15,072 nt of DNA from Gonium pectorale (taxonomy: Eukaryota > Chlorophyta > Chlorophyceae > Chlamydomonadales > Volvocaceae). Positions 14,201 to 15,072 of this stretch are shown in pieces. Under the pieces are notes generated by a model. It did no database searches and was not told where the DNA came from. It was given only the letters and a program-made list of their open reading frames with translations. The translations under genes were made by a program, and so were the position numbers. The stretch is taken from NCBI GenBank assembly GCA_001584585.1, contig LSYV01000032.1, positions 858,716 to 873,787 of the forward strand, given 5' to 3'. Each line of letters begins with the position of its first letter. Position 1 is the first letter of the stretch.

Positions 14201-15072
14201 GGTACGGTGTACTGCAGCGTGCCCGTGGTCCAAACCAGTACAGCATGCACACGGTGGTCCGGCAGCAGGTGAACTTGCTGGCTATGCAGCTGGACCCCAG
14301 CCTGCGTGCAACAGCTGAAGGCCGATTTGTGCAACACATGCTTGGCCGGCTGGGCGAGTGGGCGGCCATGTACAAGACACCGCAGGAGAGCATCCTGGCC
14401 CTGGCCGCTGCACAGTACGCGCAGCCGGACATCAACCTCCTGCTGGAGCTCCTGGCAGGAGTTGGAGAGCAGTGGGAAAGAAGTGCACCAGCACCAGAGA
14501 TTGCGCGTGTCGTATCGGATCTTGCAAATTTCTTTGATGCCCTTGGCATGCTTGCACGCCTTGAGCCGGCTTGCTGTGCGCTATTAAAGCAGCTGCAAGC
14601 AGAGGACAGCGTTTCGGCAGCAGGACTCTATTCATTGCTGGCAAACGTCAAATGCTACCAGGGGTTCTATAAACCCGCTGGGGAGCATGCCAACTTAGCC
14701 TGGGAAACCCGAGTTCGTGACCTCGGTGAGGCACATCCTGACACAGCCTCCTCACTCAACACACTGGCGATCTGCATTTACAGCCAGGGCCGCTACACGG
14801 AGGCGGAGCCACTGTACCGGCAGGCGCTGGAGCTGCGGCAGCGGGTGCTGGGTGAGGCGCATCCTGACACAGCCGCCTCACTCAACAACCTGGCGAACTG
14901 CATTGACAGCCAGGGCCGCTACACGGACGCAGAGCCACTGTACCGGCAGGCGCTGGACCTGCGGCAGCGGGTGCTGGGTGAGGCGCATCCTGACACAGCG
15001 GCCTCACTCAATAACCTGGCGAGCTGCATTGACAACCAGGGCCGTTACACGGAGGCAGAGCCAGTGTACCGG
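5114..15072 (+). CDS. NLR-like STAND protein: MGC anchor, Cbl/MLKL-type 4-helix bundle, Cbl-type EF-like module, NB-ARC, winged helix, TPR (3' partial)
   Basis: Seen: fifteen exons join in frame: 5114-5206, 5707-5808, 6107-about 6535, 6957-7029, 7419-7504, 7837-7941, 8905-9078, 9339-9440, 9824-9952, 10410-10535, 11564-11749, 12203-12586, 12766-13035, 13182-13460 and 13993-15072 (open at the edge). All introns are GT-AG, giving about 1206 residues. Domain order is MGCETSK start, Ala/Thr-rich linker (about 90-205), helical bundle (about 210-388), EF-like module (about 447-530), NB-ARC (about 575-846), winged helix (about 883-935) and TPRs (about 1049 to the edge). Known: STAND/NLR proteins hold ADP when resting, swap to ATP on ligand sensing and oligomerise, clustering an N-terminal effector. 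Inferred: this is such a switch at a membrane, with TPRs sensing and the bundle signalling. The least certain parts are exon 1, the exon 3 donor and the exon 8 donor. Two separate genes are unlikely because the NB-ARC exon has an in-frame TAG immediately upstream and no early ATG. Confidence 0.78.
5207..5706. other. Intron 1 of the NLR-like gene
   Basis: Phase-0 intron of 500 nt, bounded by GAG|GTACGG and CACATATTCAG|GAG. The middle part (about 5395-5590) has A- and T-runs and less GC than the other introns. It contains a small hairpin, ATGCCC at 5524-5529 facing GGGCAT at 5541-5546. No coding function is recognised. Confidence 0.5.
5707..5808 (+). other. Exon 2: conserved-looking helical segment of unknown role
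   Basis: Thirty-four codons with aromatic and hydrophobic residues spaced as in amphipathic helices (FWYDGLVGAVSRYRAALLP), ending WTEQ before a GTAGTA donor. It probably belongs to the N-terminal helical region, but no family is recognised. Confidence 0.55.
6107..6535 (+). other. Exon 3: Ala/Thr-rich low-complexity linker
   Basis: The exon opens with a helical stretch (YLLGKGVTPEDALALIAYRD) and then becomes low complexity: a nine-alanine run, Ala/Gln/Gly-rich sequence, a Thr-rich tract around TVTTTTTATIV and a Ser/Pro/Gly/Gln-rich tail. This reads as a flexible tether between the lipidated N-terminus and the helical bundle. Two in-frame donors are possible, GTGGTG at 6533 and GTGTGT at 6536, so the end is uncertain by one codon. 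Strong base skew makes open minus-strand frames here meaningless. Confidence 0.6.
7942..8904. other. Intron 6 of the NLR-like gene (963 nt)
   Basis: Bounded by CAG|GTAAGT and CGCACCCAG|GGC, both strong sites. Its 5' half contains a diverged direct repeat and palindromes; its 3' half is pyrimidine-rich. A GGCCTTGTTC block followed by a CCGA-ended stretch occurs twice (about 8490 and 8829), suggesting an older duplication. No gene is seen. Confidence 0.7.
8167..8355. repeat. Diverged direct repeat in intron 6
   Basis: Copy 1 (8167-8244) and copy 2 (8293-8355) both start CAGGGGCCCCTTG and end GTGCATGCGGTGATAGCTAGC-like sequence; the second is about 15 nt shorter in the middle. Between them, GCAGGCAGCTGCCTGC at 8269-8284 is a perfect 16-nt palindrome. 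Confidence 0.8.
9148..9220. repeat. GATA-based minisatellite
   Basis: Two 16-nt units (9148-9163 and 9164-9179) are followed by two 20-nt units (9180-9199 and 9200-9219). Each consists of GATA repeats closed by a CAGCTA or GTGGCTA cap. It lies in the intron at 9079-9338. A short related GATA stretch lies near 9534-9560 in the next intron. Confidence 0.92.
9824..9952 (+). other. Exon 9: helical connector before the EF-like module
   Basis: Forty-three codons predicted to form two helices (ARALVAELGGMEAVLRD and LSRVVQELGV). They link the bundle to the EF-like module. In frame on both sides, with donor GCG|GTGAGG. No family recognised for this segment alone. Confidence 0.6.
10371..10396. repeat. 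CTAT/CCAT simple repeat at a 3' splice site
   Basis: A run of CTAT and CCAT tetramers directly before the CGGCCCCCAG acceptor of exon 10; it may double as the pyrimidine tract. Confidence 0.8.
10604..10616. repeat. Candidate target-site duplication, left copy
   Basis: ATTAGCTAGCTAG is repeated exactly at 11010-11022, on either side of the SINE candidate. CTAG runs are common in this DNA, so chance identity is possible. Confidence 0.5.
10616..10643. repeat. (AAAGT)n microsatellite, SINE tail
   Basis: Five-base GTAAA units, one with an extra A. On the minus strand this is a (TTTAC)n run, including one TTTT, at the 3' end of the SINE candidate. Confidence 0.9.
10617..11009 (-). mobile_element. 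Probable tRNA-derived SINE
   Basis: Read on the minus strand, a Pol III A-box match (TGGTTGAGCTG at 10968-10958) is followed 49 nt later by a perfect B-box (GGTTCGAATCC at 10908-10898) in a T-arm that folds with five pairs, two of them G-T. About 250 nt of unrelated body follow, then a hairpin (GGGAGTA at 10680-10686 facing TACTCCC at 10713-10719) and a pentamer tail at 10616-10643. The block is flanked by 13-nt direct repeats. The tRNA part cannot form an acceptor stem, so it is a SINE head rather than a working tRNA. The element encodes no protein and would need a LINE for movement. The left part of the promoter end is uncertain, since about 40 nt lie between the A-box and the flanking repeat. 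Confidence 0.62.
11010..11022. repeat. Candidate target-site duplication, right copy
   Basis: Exact match to 10604-10616 at the promoter end of the SINE candidate. Confidence 0.5.
11750..12202. other. Intron 11 of the NLR-like gene
   Basis: This 453-nt phase-0 intron separates the Cbl-like part from NB-ARC. Its donor is weak (CAG|GTCTGA) and contains an in-frame TGA two codons after the exon, so failure to splice would end the protein there. The acceptor follows a T-rich tract and reads TATGTATGTAG|GTA. The middle is A/T-rich and carries two neighbouring hairpins (12002-12057). Confidence 0.7.
12002..12057. repeat. Two adjacent inverted repeats in intron 11
   Basis: The first is ATGCCGG / CCGGCAT (12002-12008 and 12012-12018) with a 3-nt loop. 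The second is TGTATGTTCCA / TGGAACATACA (12022-12032 and 12047-12057) with a 14-nt loop. Both arms are perfect. Confidence 0.85.
12203..13460 (+). other. Exons 12-14: NB-ARC nucleotide-binding domain
   Basis: Exons 12203-12586, 12766-13035 and 13182-13460. A Ser/Ala-rich lead is followed by the family entry motif (LPQLAPHYTGRDE). Walker A is APGGFGKS with Lys at about 616; Ala replaces the usual first Gly. ALWVDLREA matches the RNBS-A position, LVVVDNAED (about 726-733) is Walker B, and LLLTSR is the sensor-1/RNBS-B strand with its Arg. CVPLVLCLVAEAL corresponds to the GLPL helix. An Ala/Pro-rich insert of about 20 residues lies before Walker B. The first residue of exon 12 is preceded by TAG in frame, and the first internal Met comes after Walker A, so this domain must be spliced to upstream exons. 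It binds and presumably hydrolyses ATP as the conformational switch. Confidence 0.88.
13461..13992. other. Intron 14 of the NLR-like gene (532 nt)
   Basis: Bounded by GAG|GTGAGG and CTGGAACAG|GCG. It contains short CATGTATC/TATACA repeats around 13540-13600 and no recognisable gene. Confidence 0.7.
13993..14598 (+). other. Exon 15 start: winged helix and connector
   Basis: LAVFPSAFDIDAAAALL (about 884-900) is the typical first part of the winged-helix domain of STAND NTPases. LHRYGVLQR and QYSMHTVVRQQ follow, the latter in the place of the MHD motif, reading MHT instead of MHD. About 100 helical residues then lead into the TPRs. The MHD histidine, which contacts the bound nucleotide's phosphate in NLRs, is kept. 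Confidence 0.8.
14599..15072 (+). other. Exon 15 end: kinesin-light-chain-type TPR array (cut by window edge)
   Basis: One diverged 42-residue unit (from about 14599) is followed by units starting at 14725, 14851 and 14977, each beginning GEAHPDTA and carrying QGRYT[ED]AEP.YRQAL. The period is 126 bp exactly. By hand count, unit 2 and the visible 96 nt of unit 3 differ at 7 positions, and units 1 and 2 differ at 9 of 126. Such TPRs usually form a peptide- or protein-binding superhelix and serve as the sensor part of bacterial, fungal and algal STAND proteins. The array and the reading frame are open at the window end, so the repeat number and the C-terminus are unknown. Confidence 0.92.

Noticed and set aside
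13884..14549. 221-residue minus-strand open frame
   Set aside because: It lies opposite the winged-helix exon and intron 14, has no recognisable domain, and is a shadow caused by GC-rich codon bias.

Overview
The window looks like nuclear DNA from a GC-rich green alga of the Chlamydomonas/Volvox group (Chlamydomonadales). The signs are many spliceosomal introns of roughly 150-1000 nt inside both genes, G/C-ending codons, TGTAA motifs at the 3' end of the first gene, and introns full of short simple repeats (CTAG, GTAC, GCATGC and GATA runs). The lineage is inferred from these signs; the species cannot be told. Both gene models were spliced by hand.

Positions 1-3354 hold the 3' part of a UBLCP1-type nuclear proteasome phosphatase gene (+ strand, five visible exons, 215 codons). 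Its ubiquitin-like N-terminal domain is not visible and presumably lies left of the window. A 28-bp tandem duplication sits across its stop codon. Positions 3383-5113 are intergenic, with microsatellites and the presumed promoter of the next gene.

Positions 5114-15072 hold one long + strand gene whose 3' end is off the window. Fifteen exons join without a frame break into about 1206 codons. The predicted order is: MGC-type lipidation N-terminus; Ala/Thr-rich linker; a four-helix bundle like those of MLKL and Cbl; a Cbl-type EF-hand-like module; NB-ARC nucleotide-binding domain; winged helix; kinesin-light-chain-type TPRs cut by the window edge. This is the layout of an NLR-type STAND receptor, with TPRs as sensor, NB-ARC as switch and a helical bundle as possible effector. 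Pairing the Cbl 4H+EF module with NB-ARC-TPR in an alga is the most unusual thing here. No function in immunity or cell death is shown by the sequence alone.

Intron 10 of this gene carries a probable tRNA-derived SINE on the minus strand (about 10617-11009). Several minisatellites, duplications and hairpins occupy other introns.
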